Shown here one piece after another: positions 9,831-20,287 of a DNA stretch of 64,000 nucleotides. The first letter of the stretch is position 1. Each line of letters opens with the position of its first letter. The notes beneath the pieces are model-generated. The model was not told where the DNA came from, did no database searches, and saw only the letters and a list, made by a program, of their open reading frames with translations. The position numbers and the translations under genes are program-made. Origin of the DNA: Ligula intestinalis (taxonomy: Eukaryota; Platyhelminthes; Cestoda; Diphyllobothriidea; Diphyllobothriidae); NCBI GenBank assembly GCA_036362985.1, contig JAYGXS010000002.1:5572599-5636598 (forward strand), in the 5' to 3' direction.

Positions 9831-11920
9831 ATGATGTTTACCCATGAAAAATTTGTTAGAAAGATTAAAGCGTAGGGGTTCAAAATACCTTTTTAATACT
9901 ACCTCGTTTCTGTACTCCTTACAGACTCTGGACACTGGAATATTACGTGTCAGTAATTGTAGACTTTTAAGTGACGAAGAAAAATGGTTAATTTATGCAA
10001 GGGAGAAGGTAAATATTATTTTCTCCATTGGTCATTACTCTCTTTAACCATCCATTGCTCAGACCATTCGTTCGCGATAGTTACTCCCCTAGCCATTTGA
10101 TTTGATTATTTATTTGCTTCTTTATGTGACCGGAAAAGCGTTTACGCCCTGGGACGAGGAAAGAGCCCTGATCCAATCGACTGTCATGAGCGTCTTAAGC
10201 ACATTTCCCTTTTTACGCACTGAATACGCTCCGGTCGACCACTCGTATTTAACAAGAAGTGCACCCACTTTTAGATTCTTCCTCCTGCAGCCGACTTTAT
10301 TTGCGCCACTCAGTAAGCAACTAGGAGACAGTTAGTTCGGAGGAGGTGAGCAGCGCTGTAAGACGCGGCACTTTGCCAAAGAGGACTAATTTCGCAACAT
10401 TTTGCAAAGTGCTTTCGGTGGGACCTCAATTCGAGTTACACCCACGAAACCTCAGTTGGCGGTCGATCTGCCACATATAACAAAGTGGCGAGTTTCTGCA
10501 CTTTATCGACACAACAGTTGAAAACTACCTCCCTTTTGCCAGGCCGCGGCCCAAGTCCATACCCGAAGTGCCTTAAAAGACTGTCTTCCCAGCCCTTGAG
10601 GCATGTTGCATAGATCTTGAGTTTAGAGTGCCAATTATGGATTATGCCACAGCTCCGTTATGTTCCGTCCGATACCGTCATCAGCCAAGGAAAATGTGAA
10701 GGCGCTAGAGGAGTAAGGACTCGAACCAGGCCTCTCTGTAAATACAGCCCCTGACTGGGGCCTCGGACGTACAAACATAGTGACTGATGGATCTCTTGAA
10801 AATGGGGATGCCCTCAACAATAAAAAGGATAAATGACGTCAGCCTAAGGAAGCTGCCGCAAAACGCAGACACGGTCGTATATGTAGATTTTGGTCAGAGG
10901 CAAAAAAATATTACATATCGAAAAATTTAGCGAAACTATGCACCGAGGATACGAAAGTTGTCTAGTAAAGTATTTTGTACGCAAGATCTAGGTTCAGCGG
11001 GCAGTTTATACATACCTTTTCATGTCAGCTATACACCAGCAACATGATCAGGTCTTGAACGTTTTCTCTGAAGGCACGATAAATCGCGATAAAATGACGC
11101 GTAAACTCTGTTCTTCGGCGTCCCTACGCTGGTAAGGCACAGTAAAATGGACTGACAGGGCATATTTCATGTAGCATTTGCGATGCCAGTCAGTAGCAGT
11201 ATAGGTGATGAAAGCGGCTTGTACGATGTGCCTTACTCTAGGGGAAAAATTCCATGGGATGTGAGAAGGTGATGAGTTGGGAGACATCCACATAGAGCGA
11301 GTTCTTAGTATGAAATGATGCATGTCGTAATTAAGCTGTGAAAAGAGAACAAGCTATCCTGAGAAAATATATTTACGAAGAGTAAGGGGCTTGTAGGCTG
11401 AAGAGGTTTTTCGTCGACCAATGTACACTGATTAGCGCAGAACTCTTTCGAAGCCTCTTCTTTTCAAATGAAAGGAAATTTCCCTGCCGTGAGTCTTCGA
11501 GGCACTGAAGCAAGTTTTATGAAGTAACTGTTAAGGGAATTTTGAAAACACTTCAATCAATTTACAAAGGTTGCAGTACGCAAGATGGCTGACATAAAAG
11601 TGGGGAGTTTCTATGTGTCCACTTGTCGGTCATTATGCATGCTAAAAGTAAAACAACTTCACTTATTTACGTGGATCTTCAAAGTTGAAACGTTCCCCTT
11701 GAAGTTTAAGAGCACGGAGATTCTCCACTTAAATAAATAGTTTTGGCCCGTTTTCAAACAGTATTACAAAGCTAGTCATTACTTTTTGAGTGTTTCATAA
11801 GCTTTTTCAGTATGGCTTTGATAATATGCAGAGGCTTTACGTAATTGGGTTTAAGGAGACAGAAAATTACGTGGACTGATCCACGGACAACACTTAAATC
11901 GCCAGTAGGAGTGAACATAA
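9831..11920. other. No gene recognised
   Basis: There is no supported gene. A single B-box-like word (GGTTCGAGTCC on the minus strand, about 10710-10722) has no convincing A box upstream and may be a degraded SINE. Confidence 0.4.
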
Positions 11921-11924
11921 GAAG

Positions 11925-13150
11925 AAGATTCGATCGCTGGTACAACACTTTCATTCGCCTGAAGTTTGGAATAGTAGCGGAGAAGAACAATCTATCATAG
12001 CCGAGACAGTCCTACAACGGTTAGAGTAGCTGGTCTTAGAACACCACACATCGAAATCCTGCGCATTGATCCGTCATCGATCCGATGCTCAGGTTCAAGG
12101 AAGGTCTCAACAGCGTCTTTCCGGACATACAGTTTACGATGGAGGAGAAAGAGAACAACCAGCTGGCCTTTCTTGGTGTCCTCATCATTCGCAGAGATAG
12201 TAGTGGCTTGAAAACTTAAGTATTCAGGAAAGCGACAAACGCGATGGAAGTACTGAACTTCAACGACAATCACCCAATCAGCCACAAAAGCAGTTGCGTA
12301 AGGATGCTTTATCGACGTGTTGAGACGAATTGCGGCGGAAACGAAGAAATATTTGTAGAATTGAAATTTCTTGGATGGGTATTCGGGAAAATGGCGACCC
12401 ACGCAACTTCCACAACGGGTGCTTGCGCAAACAAGATAGGCAGCAAAATCGCACCGGCCCAAAATTTGGCAAGCCATCCCGTACGTCAAAAACGTCTCGG
12501 AGGCTGTCGGTCGCTTTCTCGCACCACTTGGAGTTGGAGTCTCAAACAGGCCAAAGACAGCCATAAGGCGTCAGATAATGAAGCCAAATGACCCACTGCC
12601 ACGGCAAGAAACATCTGGGGTCGTCTACAAGATCTGGTGCGGGTGCAGGCAAAGCAATTATGTCGGAGGAATTGGCAGACTTATCAATACGCAAATTGCC
12701 GAACACGCGGCAGCAGTGCGGCGAAAGGTTGCAAATTTTCAGGTTGCGGCTCATTCGACGAGACCCGGCCACGCATTCACATTTGATGAGGCCCAAATTC
12801 TCACAAGGAATGATAATTGCGTGAGCCGAGAATTACTTGACTCATGGTTCACGGACTCCCCTGTCTATAAACAAGTGAAACGTCTTACCCAATTCATATT
12901 CGGTTCTGAAACTCAATTTGGTCGAAGTAAATCGCCATTTGGGGAATGCACAGGCCACCGCGTCGTCTTACGCCAACACCGGGGAACCAGGTAGCCAAGC
13001 AAACATCATGTTCAATTCTACCACGCGTGATGCTAGTTCAGCAGGTCACGGTCTGCATGCGAGTCATCAAGCAATCCACGCACAAAAGGTAAATAAAAGT
13101 GTTGTCCCAACGATGAAATCTTCTTGTTTTCAACACTAACATTGTTATTA
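11925..13150 (+). mobile_element. Penelope-like element, decayed
   Basis: This is a degraded PLE closely related to the one at 27853-29975. The left end (from about 11925) holds AGAAGAAGATTCGATCGCTGG in inverted orientation, as in the inverted terminal repeats of the other copies. The coding part starts near 12085 and runs rightward. The right end (13090-13135) carries ATAAAAGTGTTGTCCCAACGATG followed by TCTTCTTG, the pLTR end signature. I could not find a target duplication. Confidence 0.65.
12085..12996 (+). pseudogene. PLE reverse transcriptase C-terminus and GIY-YIG endonuclease
   Basis: Translation in shifting frames gives the post-catalytic RT region (ENNQLAFLGVLIIRRD, about 12150-12200), a linker, and a GIY-YIG-type endonuclease domain (SGVVYKIWCGCRQSNYVGG at about 12615-12672, then HSTRPGHAFTFDEAQIL at about 12750-12800). 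PLE proteins are RT-endonuclease fusions that make the target nick and prime reverse transcription. At least one in-frame stop and several frameshifts inactivate this copy. In the better-preserved copy at 28-29.4 kb the final glycine of the YVGETG motif region is intact; here it is altered (YVGGIG). Confidence 0.75.
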
Positions 13151-15914
13151 TCCCGGGTTATCCAAATTGGGATTGGATAGGACTGATGGCTTTCATCTAA
13201 TATTTGCTTGATTACCATAGTCTTAATCGGTTTCCTCTTACAAATCACGATGTGGATATTTGTGAGGATCAGATTGCGTCCCAAGGCGCGATTATGTCCA
13301 GCAAATTGAACGGCAAATGCACTTTCAACGACGAGTATGATTATAAAACGTACAGGACGAGACAAGAGTGTCGTGAGGTAATGGTTGGATTGTGACATTA
13401 AAAATTTCCAACGAGAAGTGAGTCCAGGTTTGCTCCACAGCTAAGTCATTCCGGGGGTTGTCTGAGGTCAGTAGACGATGACTGGTAATTCAGAAGTGAC
13501 TTTTTCACTAAACTGTACCTTTTTTGGTTTCCCCCCTACATGAACACTGCATCCCCAAAGGATTGCTTCGACTTCGGAAAATGATTACTGCTCAATCCAT
13601 AAAATTTTCTCGCACTGAGCTTCATAACTCCCGCTTGTAGGCCAAAATCGACTGTCAAACATCAATTCCCCTTCAAGACCACTTAGGCCTCATGATTATA
13701 CTCTGGGCGATAGCACCTCTATCATTAAGTAGCAAGCTCATGTCGTTGGAGATTCGACACTAGTGAGCAGATTACGTACTTGGAACACCCAAGGAACGCT
13801 TTGCAGTCGGGCCATAGTGTTTTCTTCAGAATGGCATACCTGCGCTTGATGTTAATCTGCAGAATGTACAGTGGCAAGACGGGCGTAACTTTCTTGCTAA
13901 GAACGACAGTTGAAGTAGGAAATTATTTGCTCTTTTCGGAGGTCTATTTTATTGGACAACACATTTCGCCACTGAGGCATATGGCTAAACACGATAAACA
14001 CTGATAATGTTCTCCAGTACTAGGGTATTTTCGTTCCCATTTACATCAGAGGCTAAGTGTGGCTGCTTGTTCATGCTTCACCATCCTTCGGTAAATGTTG
14101 TGGGGGTTCAGTTCAAGAGCATTTAAAACTGTGAATTATCCTTAGACGTTGCGCGGAAGCAAGCTTTTTCAAACCTTATACTTGAGTAATTTAAAGGCCA
14201 CATAACTTCAGTTGTGAAATATCCTTTCAAACATATTATAACTGGAAGCATATTTGTTTCCGTAGGCCAATGACTTGTTCGTTACATTGATATTTTAGTT
14301 GCTGAACTTAATCCACAAAACCCCGAAATTTGAGGTTACCTTTGTTATAATTTTGTTGATCACGCACATTTACATATGCGATTGCTCCCAAATAGGTCCT
14401 AGGATATAAGGTCAATCAGTCACTTAGCGGCATGCACTCGTACGCGCTCTGTTTGCCGCTAACCTCCCACATCGTCTTGCCTCCTTCTCAAGACTGGCTG
14501 CACCAATCCCTGTTCCTCAATCAATTAAATCCCCCGAAGCCTGTCTGTTAAATAATTCCTCTTTATAATTATCAATCCGGTTGATTGAGCTAAAAGTAAT
14601 TACCGAAATTTCCACTCGACAATCGGATGCGAGATTGTAGGTAATCTGACTACTTCCAGCAACTTTAAATGCAATCTATCTGCACTCAACTCTCGCAATC
14701 CACCATGACGGGTTATTTGTTTTCAGCCAAGTCTTTCGTGTGCACATGGGTTAAAAATTCATGAAAATGCTTCTACAATTCAGTCTCGACCATATCATTT
14801 CAATTATCTGCAGCAACCCTAATATTTTAGACTGACAAACTAAATCTTTTTCGGACTCCTGAGCAATTCCAACTGCGTTACTAATCATACTCAGGCTTTC
14901 ACTTAATAGCATATCTTTTCTTTTGCCAGAGTACCACTTGGCAAAATGAAGGGTGGTTAACGTTTTCCGGTTTCCAAGCGAACGCGCAGTGCGAATGGGC
15001 ATTGCATTTGCTGTCGCGTGAAAGATTCCAAGCAAGGCTTACCAATATTTTCCGAATTGGTCCAGAATATGCCTCCTTTAGTAGGCAACCTCGGTGCTTG
15101 GTGTGAAGAAAATGAACGCAAAACCCAAGTGGATGTCAAGATTAATGTAAAATGATGAACGGAATGTAACAGGGGTGCTGAGAAGTTCATCTGTTGGACC
15201 AATTCCTTTGGTTATTGGTTGCTTTTCTCACGAAAAATGTGTTCCTAAGTGTTGTCTGTTGTATAAGTGGACGTATAAGCCTATGCCAGTGCATTTCCGT
15301 TGGAGTAGTTATCATTCACTAACCGTTTCTGCTTGCTCATTCCCGGCCATTTATTCGTGAATATGGTGAGGGTTTCTACAATGGCATATGAGACCTAAAA
15401 TTGTTCTACTCAGTTCACTTGACTTTCAAGCATAACTGTGAATTGATATTTGGTTTTGCATAAAGAAAACATGGCTTTATACTCTGAAAACTGTAGTTTA
15501 TAAATTCTTGAGGCTTTTTACCCTGAAACATTCTGCCTACTACAGCATTCCTGTACATTCTTGCGAGTCAGTAAATTCACAATCGCAAATTGATATTTTT
15601 CAGCTTACCCCAAAGTACTGGACGGGTGTTTGTAGATTATTTATCATTTATTTTAATTTTGCTTGATTTTGTTACAAAACATAATATAACCTGAGCAGCA
15701 TTTTTGGATTAAAGAATGTTCTTAGACATTAAATTGACTATGGAGTCGGTTAACACTAAAAGAGTGCTAAAAGTGCTTTCTGCCTAACTTGGCAGCCGCT
15801 ATGTGGCTGCTGGCGAGGCTTGAGGACGAGTCTCAAGGCTGAGTGAGTTTCGCCACTGTTCGGCGAACGTTCATCAGCGAGTGTCAGTATCACAGGATTT
15901 ACACCGACAAGACA
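13151..15914. other. No gene recognised
   Basis: AT-rich sequence without a supported gene. Short open frames at 13.0-13.4 kb and 14.75-15.2 kb occur on both strands, show no recognisable domain and are probably chance. Confidence 0.45.
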
Positions 15915-16068
15915 GCGAGCTCGTGGATCAATGGTTAGAGTGTTAAGCTTCTGATTACAAGGTCGAAGGTTCCAATTCCGGGTGGTACATCACTTGGGGT
16001 TGGGTATAACTGACTGATGACGGCTAATTAGTCAGTAATGACCATTCCAGTCTAGCTTCTCTTTGCCA
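15915..16068 (+). repeat. tRNA-derived SINE
   Basis: A box TGGATCAATGGTTAG at 15924-15938; B box GGTTCCAATTCC at 15968-15979. The body contains TTGGGGTTGGGTATAACTGA and the tail GTCAGTAATGACCATTCCAG, which is shared with the copies at 21.4 kb and 51.5 kb. The sequence upstream (15860-15915, CGAACGTTCATCAGCGAGTGT) is shared with the 19.27 and 21.23 kb units, so part of the flanking unit belongs to the same repeat. Confidence 0.65.
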
Positions 16069-16584
16069 GAAACGCTTTTGTAAAATAATAAAACATACAA
16101 AGGATAATTAAATAAATCTGCAAAAGTAAAATACGTCCATAGTATGCAGGATGCAAAACACTTCTTTTTTACTGAACTCAAACTCTTGCTGATTCGATAA
16201 ATATTAGATGATTTAGCAGCGGTTTTCTGAAAGCTTCTAGCAAGACAAATAAGTAAGTGTGGGTTCACTCGCCAACGTGTGTGCAATGACAAAATATCTT
16301 CAAAAACTAAGCAAAATTGATTTATTTTGGGTGAAAAGTAAAACCGCGTGCCAATTACACAAAATCAAGCGTAAAGAAAAAGTTCGATGTTCGCTCCGCA
16401 CCTAACACTGGCAGATTATGGAGAACGCATATTACCGTTTCCAAAATAATATTTTAAAGTAGGTTCAAAGTGATAAGTACACCAGCGAGAGAAGGTTTTT
16501 GTAGCGATTGAAATCAAACGAGTAGCATGTTTTTTGCAATTTTATGTCAAGTGCGTGTTGGGTTTTAACAGGTGATTATCCAAA

Positions 16585-16686
16585 CATCTCTTGAAGACGT
16601 TCATTGTGGGTAAATGCACAATAGACTTGAGCAAAGAGTTCGACTGTCAAATGACCCTTTGGGAGAAGAAGGATGAACGTTGGTTT
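16585..16686 (-). pseudogene. CR1-like RT C-terminus, distal part (split by a PLE)
   Basis: This is the continuation of the RT fragment at 17838-18067 on the minus strand, ending in the SSFFSQRVI signature (the family's FS-RVI-WN-LP motif) followed by a stop and decay. The two parts were separated by the PLE at 16687-17813, which is flanked by a 24-bp direct repeat. Confidence 0.6.
16663..16686 (+). repeat. Target-site duplication, left (24 bp)
   Basis: This 24-bp word (GAGAAGAAGG...GTTGGTTT) is repeated exactly at 17814-17837 and brackets the PLE. It belongs to the CR1-like RT sequence into which the PLE inserted. Confidence 0.7.
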
Positions 16687-16731
16687 CGAAGAAGAAGATG
16701 CGATCACTGGAACAAGGATATTTATTTTCCT

Positions 16732-16767
16732 GACGTTTCGGATTCCGTCGGGAATCCTTAGTCATAG
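16732..16767 (-). ncRNA. Hammerhead-like motif, core-altered (left PLE end)
   Basis: On the minus strand, CTATGAC is followed by a perfect 7-bp stem II (GGATTCC/GGAATCC, loop CGAC), then GAAACGTC. Stem II, GAAA and the CGUC cleavage segment match the minimal hammerhead layout, but the CUGANGA box has lost a G. The same variant recurs at 17671 and 38283, so the alteration belongs to the subfamily. Activity is doubtful. Confidence 0.4.
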
Positions 16768-16824
16768 GTAATATTAAAAAGGTCTGAGACATGCGCAGAT
16801 AAGGGGTGATAAGGGGAGGAAAAC

Positions 16825-17460
16825 GTGAATTCCGAACTAATATCAGGATGCATTGATCGCGGCGAATATCCAAACAACTTCTGGAAATACCTGGGCAACC
16901 AGTGCATTAGCAAACGAGAGAGGAAGCCACATCCAGCTGGTCCAAACGTTTGGCAAGCTCTTCCGTTCGTGAAGAATGTATCGGAAGCGGTCAGCCATCT
17001 ACTCACCCCACTTCGAGTTGGAGTTGCACACAGGCCGGAAGCAACCATCAGACGCCGGGTCATGAGGCCGAAACACCCACTGCCACGGCAGGAAACGACT
17101 GGAGTCGTTTACCGGATCTGATGTAGTTGTGGACAAAGCAACTACGTCGGAGAAACCGGAATATTACTCCAGACGCGAATGGCCGAGCATGCAGCGGTGG
17201 TGAGGAAGAAAGACGTCAACAGGTTGCAGCTCACTCAACGGGACCCGGCCATATTTTCAAGTTTGAGGAGGCCAAAATACTCGCAAGAGGAAACAACCGC
17301 GTGAGCCCCGAGCTGCTCGAGTCACGGTTCTTAGGCCCCTAGTCCATCAACAAGCGCAACGATTTGGCGTTCCCATACGGTGTACTGAGAAATTTCCTGA
17401 GCAAGAAAATCAGTCACGCGGGAAGGACTGGGCGCAACTAGGACAACAGTGGCCTAATTG
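16825..17460 (+). pseudogene. PLE GIY-YIG endonuclease region
   Basis: Frame 16825-17121 gives the linker shared with the 28 kb PLE (LRVGVAHRPEATIRRRVM; LPRQETTGVVYRI). After an in-frame TGA the endonuclease continues as CSCGQSNYVGETG near 17123-17160. Two further frames carry the MAEHAAVV and PGHIFKFEEAKILARG blocks to about 17340. This is a C-terminal PLE fragment without RT motifs; at least one stop and two frameshifts make it non-functional. The preserved C-x-C and YVGETG segments correspond to the nuclease active region of PLE endonucleases. Confidence 0.75.
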
Positions 17461-17670
17461 TCGAGCAATTATCAAACCTGCATCCGACGCGGACAAGAAC
17501 GCTGTTGCAATTAAGGAGCAATCGCCGGACCAATTAAGACCTCCAGTGGTGGCTACAGGAACGGACAATTATAGTACGCCTGCGGATGACCGCTGTGAAC
17601 TATAAATACCGTGCAATCTGTGCATGTATCACCCCTTATCTGCGTATGTCTCAGACCTGTTTACGTTTAC

Positions 17671-17706
17671 CTATGACTAAGAATTCCCGACGGAATCCGA
17701 AACGTC
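17671..17706 (+). ncRNA. Hammerhead-like motif, core-altered (right PLE end)
   Basis: This is the inverted partner of 16732-16767: CTATGAC, then stem II (one base changed from the 7-bp ideal, GAATTCC/GGAATCC), then GAAACGTC. It is followed by AGG and an AT-rich block ahead of the (TTC)-rich terminus. Confidence 0.4.
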
Positions 17707-17813
17707 AGGAAAAGAAAAATCCATGTTCCAGTGATTGCATCTTTTTCTTCGGAACTGGTGCCTGGAACTCGTTTATTCTTCTCTATTGGCAATTGCAAAT
17801 TTACTTATTCTGA

Positions 17814-17837
17814 GAGAAGAAGGATGAACGTTGGTTT
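17814..17837 (+). repeat. Target-site duplication, right (24 bp)
   Basis: Exact repeat of 16663-16686 on the other side of the PLE. Confidence 0.7.
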
Positions 17838-18067
17838 GTTCGGATTAGTTCCTTCTTCAACTGGCAGTCATGCCTTCTGAGGTTCCTTCTTGGGGCCATT
17901 TGAAAGAGATCCTCCCAATTGACATCCAGCCCAGTTCCCCTTAGTAACTGAAATGTTGCTATAAGGTCCCCTCTGTCTTGTCTATAATGGAGGGGAGAGA
18001 GATTTAAAGCAGTCAGCCGCTGTTCATATGTGGACAGAGTCTGTCCTGTTAACGTTCTGCCTACCAA
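17838..18067 (-). pseudogene. CR1-like RT C-terminal fragment
   Basis: The minus-strand frame starting at 18067 encodes a CR1-type RT tail: TYEQRLTALNLSPLHYRQ (matching YEDRLTVLDLFPLNYRQ in the 2.2-3.5 kb copy), RRDLIATF-like and LRRHDCQLKK segments, reaching QRSSFF at the PLE junction. The element is 5'-truncated at about 18067 and was later split by the PLE. Confidence 0.75.
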
Positions 18068-18436
18068 TCACATCCACTTAGTCAATTTTCAAAATATTAT
18101 TTGTTGGATATAAGTCTAAACGATTAAACAACCCATAGCCCGTCTCCTAAAAGATTACCATTTTCCACTTGTTTCAGCTTGGTTAAATTGAATAAGCAGT
18201 CAGTAACTGGCCAGGCTTTACCCACTCAACAACTCTCCTTTTAAGTGAGCGCTTTTTTGGCAAAATGAGGGGCCATTTACGTCTCACAGTGTTAACCCAT
18301 CTGAACAGCGGAAATGTTTTAACGTGTATTGCACGCTTCCAGAGAATGAGAAAAATAGCTAGTCAGAATTACTGCGTCTGGTAATAAACTGCCAAAACGT
18401 GTTTGCGTGGATAAAACCTGAACACAAAATGTATTA

Positions 18437-18480
18437 GCACTTTTCTAGAATATAATGCGAAAAATATTCTAGAAGAGTGC
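18437..18480. repeat. 17-bp inverted repeat (hairpin)
   Basis: 18437-18453 pairs with 18464-18480 across a 10-nt loop; 16 Watson-Crick pairs and one G-T. No gene or element explains it. Confidence 0.5.
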
Positions 18481-19162
18481 AAACACCAGAAAGCTTTTAG
18501 CTTAACACCAACAGAAGCATAAAACAGGCGTCTTCTACCAATGGATTATCTGCAACAGACGCGCTCATAGTCTGTGCTAATAAACAGCATCGCGTGCCTA
18601 TCATACTGCAATTGCGATTTCACGAAAGCGCGGTGTAGTTGTTTCTATTGTGGCTAAAAGTTAAAATTATGCTTTCCACATGAATAGAGTATTATTGCAG
18701 TTATACGAAAAGTAAGAGCGTTTGATGGGCTTCCCGAGCGTGCAAAACTTCGTTCCTGATATTGAGATAGAAAAGAGCCAATCAAATGACGGAATTTCTT
18801 GCACGACAAAGAAATCAAGTCAAACGCCATAACGAGCAGTTGACAGCTTATCGTAATATTCGCTACTACCTTACAGACGTAGTATGACGGAATTCTTGTC
18901 TCAGGCTGGCTAAAGACACGACGAGTTATGCTTGTGTTAGCCTCGACGATGGACTCGCGTTAGGATCGCCCAGCGTTTAATGAAAAATAATCGAGCATCT
19001 TCTTTATTTTTAAGTTTCATCTGGATATTTAGCAATCGAAATAGAAGCAGTAGTAGTTTTCACAGTTTGATATGACTTAAATGAAAAGTATTTATACTTT
19101 CGCCAAAGATTTAACGCTACTGATCTTTGGCAGGACGTTTCTCAGGCGAAGTTTTCATCAAT

Positions 19163-19278
19163 GAACGTTCATCTGACTGTTAACGGGACTCATCTGTCCC
19201 GCTTCGCCTTGGGTGTCGCCTGAGGCCCTGACAGTCGTAACACCCATAACAGTCCCGTTAGTAGTCAGATGAACGTTC
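19163..19278. repeat. 28-bp inverted repeat within unit A
   Basis: 19163-19190 and 19251-19278 are inverted copies, 26 of 28 matching, around a 60-nt loop. A second short pair, CTCAGGCGA (19141-19149) and TCGCCTGAG (19216-19224), interleaves with it. Decayed equivalents lie in unit B near 21130-21235. Confidence 0.55.
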
Positions 19279-19321
19279 GTCAACCAGTGTCAATAGACCC
19301 TCACCTAAATCGGGTAGACAA

Positions 19322-19435
19322 CGAGCTCGTGGTTCAACGGCCAGGGTGCTTGATTCTGATCGAAAAAGGTCGAGAGTTCGAGGCTCGAGTGGGGCAGCAC
19401 TTGGGTCTGCGTATAACTGGCTGCGGGCAGCTTAG
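19322..19435 (+). repeat. tRNA-derived SINE head in unit A
   Basis: A box TGGTTCAACGG at 19330-19340; B box GAGTTCGAGGC at 19374-19384; body block CACTTGGGTCTGCGTATAACTGG as in the other SINEs. The tail is displaced by the insertion that follows. Confidence 0.55.
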
Positions 19436-20287
19436 AAGTTATAAACACCCATTTCTGTCTCATTACGATGAATTCTGCGTCCCAAGTGTTGTAACGGTGG
19501 CATCTGACGTGTGTCTCCGTCATACTACGCCCTTTAGAATCCCCACGGAAAAGCACAATAAGAAGGGCATAAAAGTGGAATCCACCCAGAGGAGGGTTCA
19601 TTGTTTACAAAATCCGGAGTTGCTGTTTCAGGTGGCAGTTGCCGCTGGTTGATCTCCAAAGTGCTCTTTGTCCCGCCTCGGGTTTGACCCCGGCCATCAG
19701 GACCGGACATGCGGGTGCCTTCGCAGTCCAGTGTTGCAAATCTCCCTGTCTGAGGTGTGACAGTGGCTTATAAGGGGATAAGGTCACGCGTTTTCTTGTG
19801 GCCTGATTGGCCACATTGGGATAACGTCACGCGACCAGTTGGCCTTCAGGGAACGGTGACAACTTAGGCAGGTGCTTTGACGTGCGTGCGTTGGTCTGGT
19901 CTAATGTCATTGTGCGTGGACAGTCATCGCGCGGGCATGAACACCGCAAAGGCATATCACCGTGAAGGCGCTCAGAGTGAACACATAGAGACATTTGGCT
20001 AGGCACGACGCCTCAGGGAGGCCGTCAATGTTGCTAGCATTTGGTCAGGCTTATCTTCTAACACAGTCTCCATTTTATTTGCCGGAAATACTATTTGCCT
20101 ATTCTACCAGGATAATCCTTCTTCACGTGGATTGCAAAATATTGCGTAATTTAGATATATTTTAGCTTTTAAATTGCATAAATAGTCGATTCATTCCAGA
20201 AACTGGGAATTGCGCAACAAAATTCATGTGACCTCGCCTCTGCGTAAGCGTTAAAGTTACATTTATTACTTCTCAAGGGGATTTACT

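Larger units (their letters stand above)
16687..17813 (+). mobile_element. Penelope-like element with inverted terminal repeats
   Basis: The left end (16687-16830) and right end (about 17630-17790) are inverted copies of one terminal repeat. Each holds a (GAA/TTC)-rich block, a TGCGATCACTGGAAC-type block, TCCTGACGTTTCGGATTCCGTC, a CATAGGTAA block and a TCAGACATACGCAGATAAGGGGTGAT-like block. Coding sequence between them is on the plus strand. A 24-bp direct repeat flanks the whole unit. Inverted pseudo-LTRs are a known oddity of PLEs and support the assignment. Confidence 0.8.
18727..20287 (+). repeat. Tandem unit A (about 1 kb core)
   Basis: This aligns with 20288-21640. Shared blocks in order: ACTTCG(T/C)(T/C)C(C/T)TGAT, GAGCCAATCAAA(T/G)GACG, GATGGACT(C/T)GCGTTAG, GTCTGGATATTTA-like, ACTTAAATGAAAAGTATTTAT, the SINE head with CGAGCTCGTGG, and TCACCTCTGCGTAAG-like near the end. 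About 19436-20060 is absent from unit B and looks like an insertion. The two units are moderately diverged and lie head to tail. Confidence 0.6.

Noticed and set aside
10690..10770. SINE on the minus strand
   Set aside because: Only a B-box-like word is present; no A box and no match to the SINE body or tail found elsewhere.
13204..13398. Small cysteine-containing frame considered as a Kunitz-like domain
   Set aside because: Too few cysteines and wrong spacing; no signal peptide.
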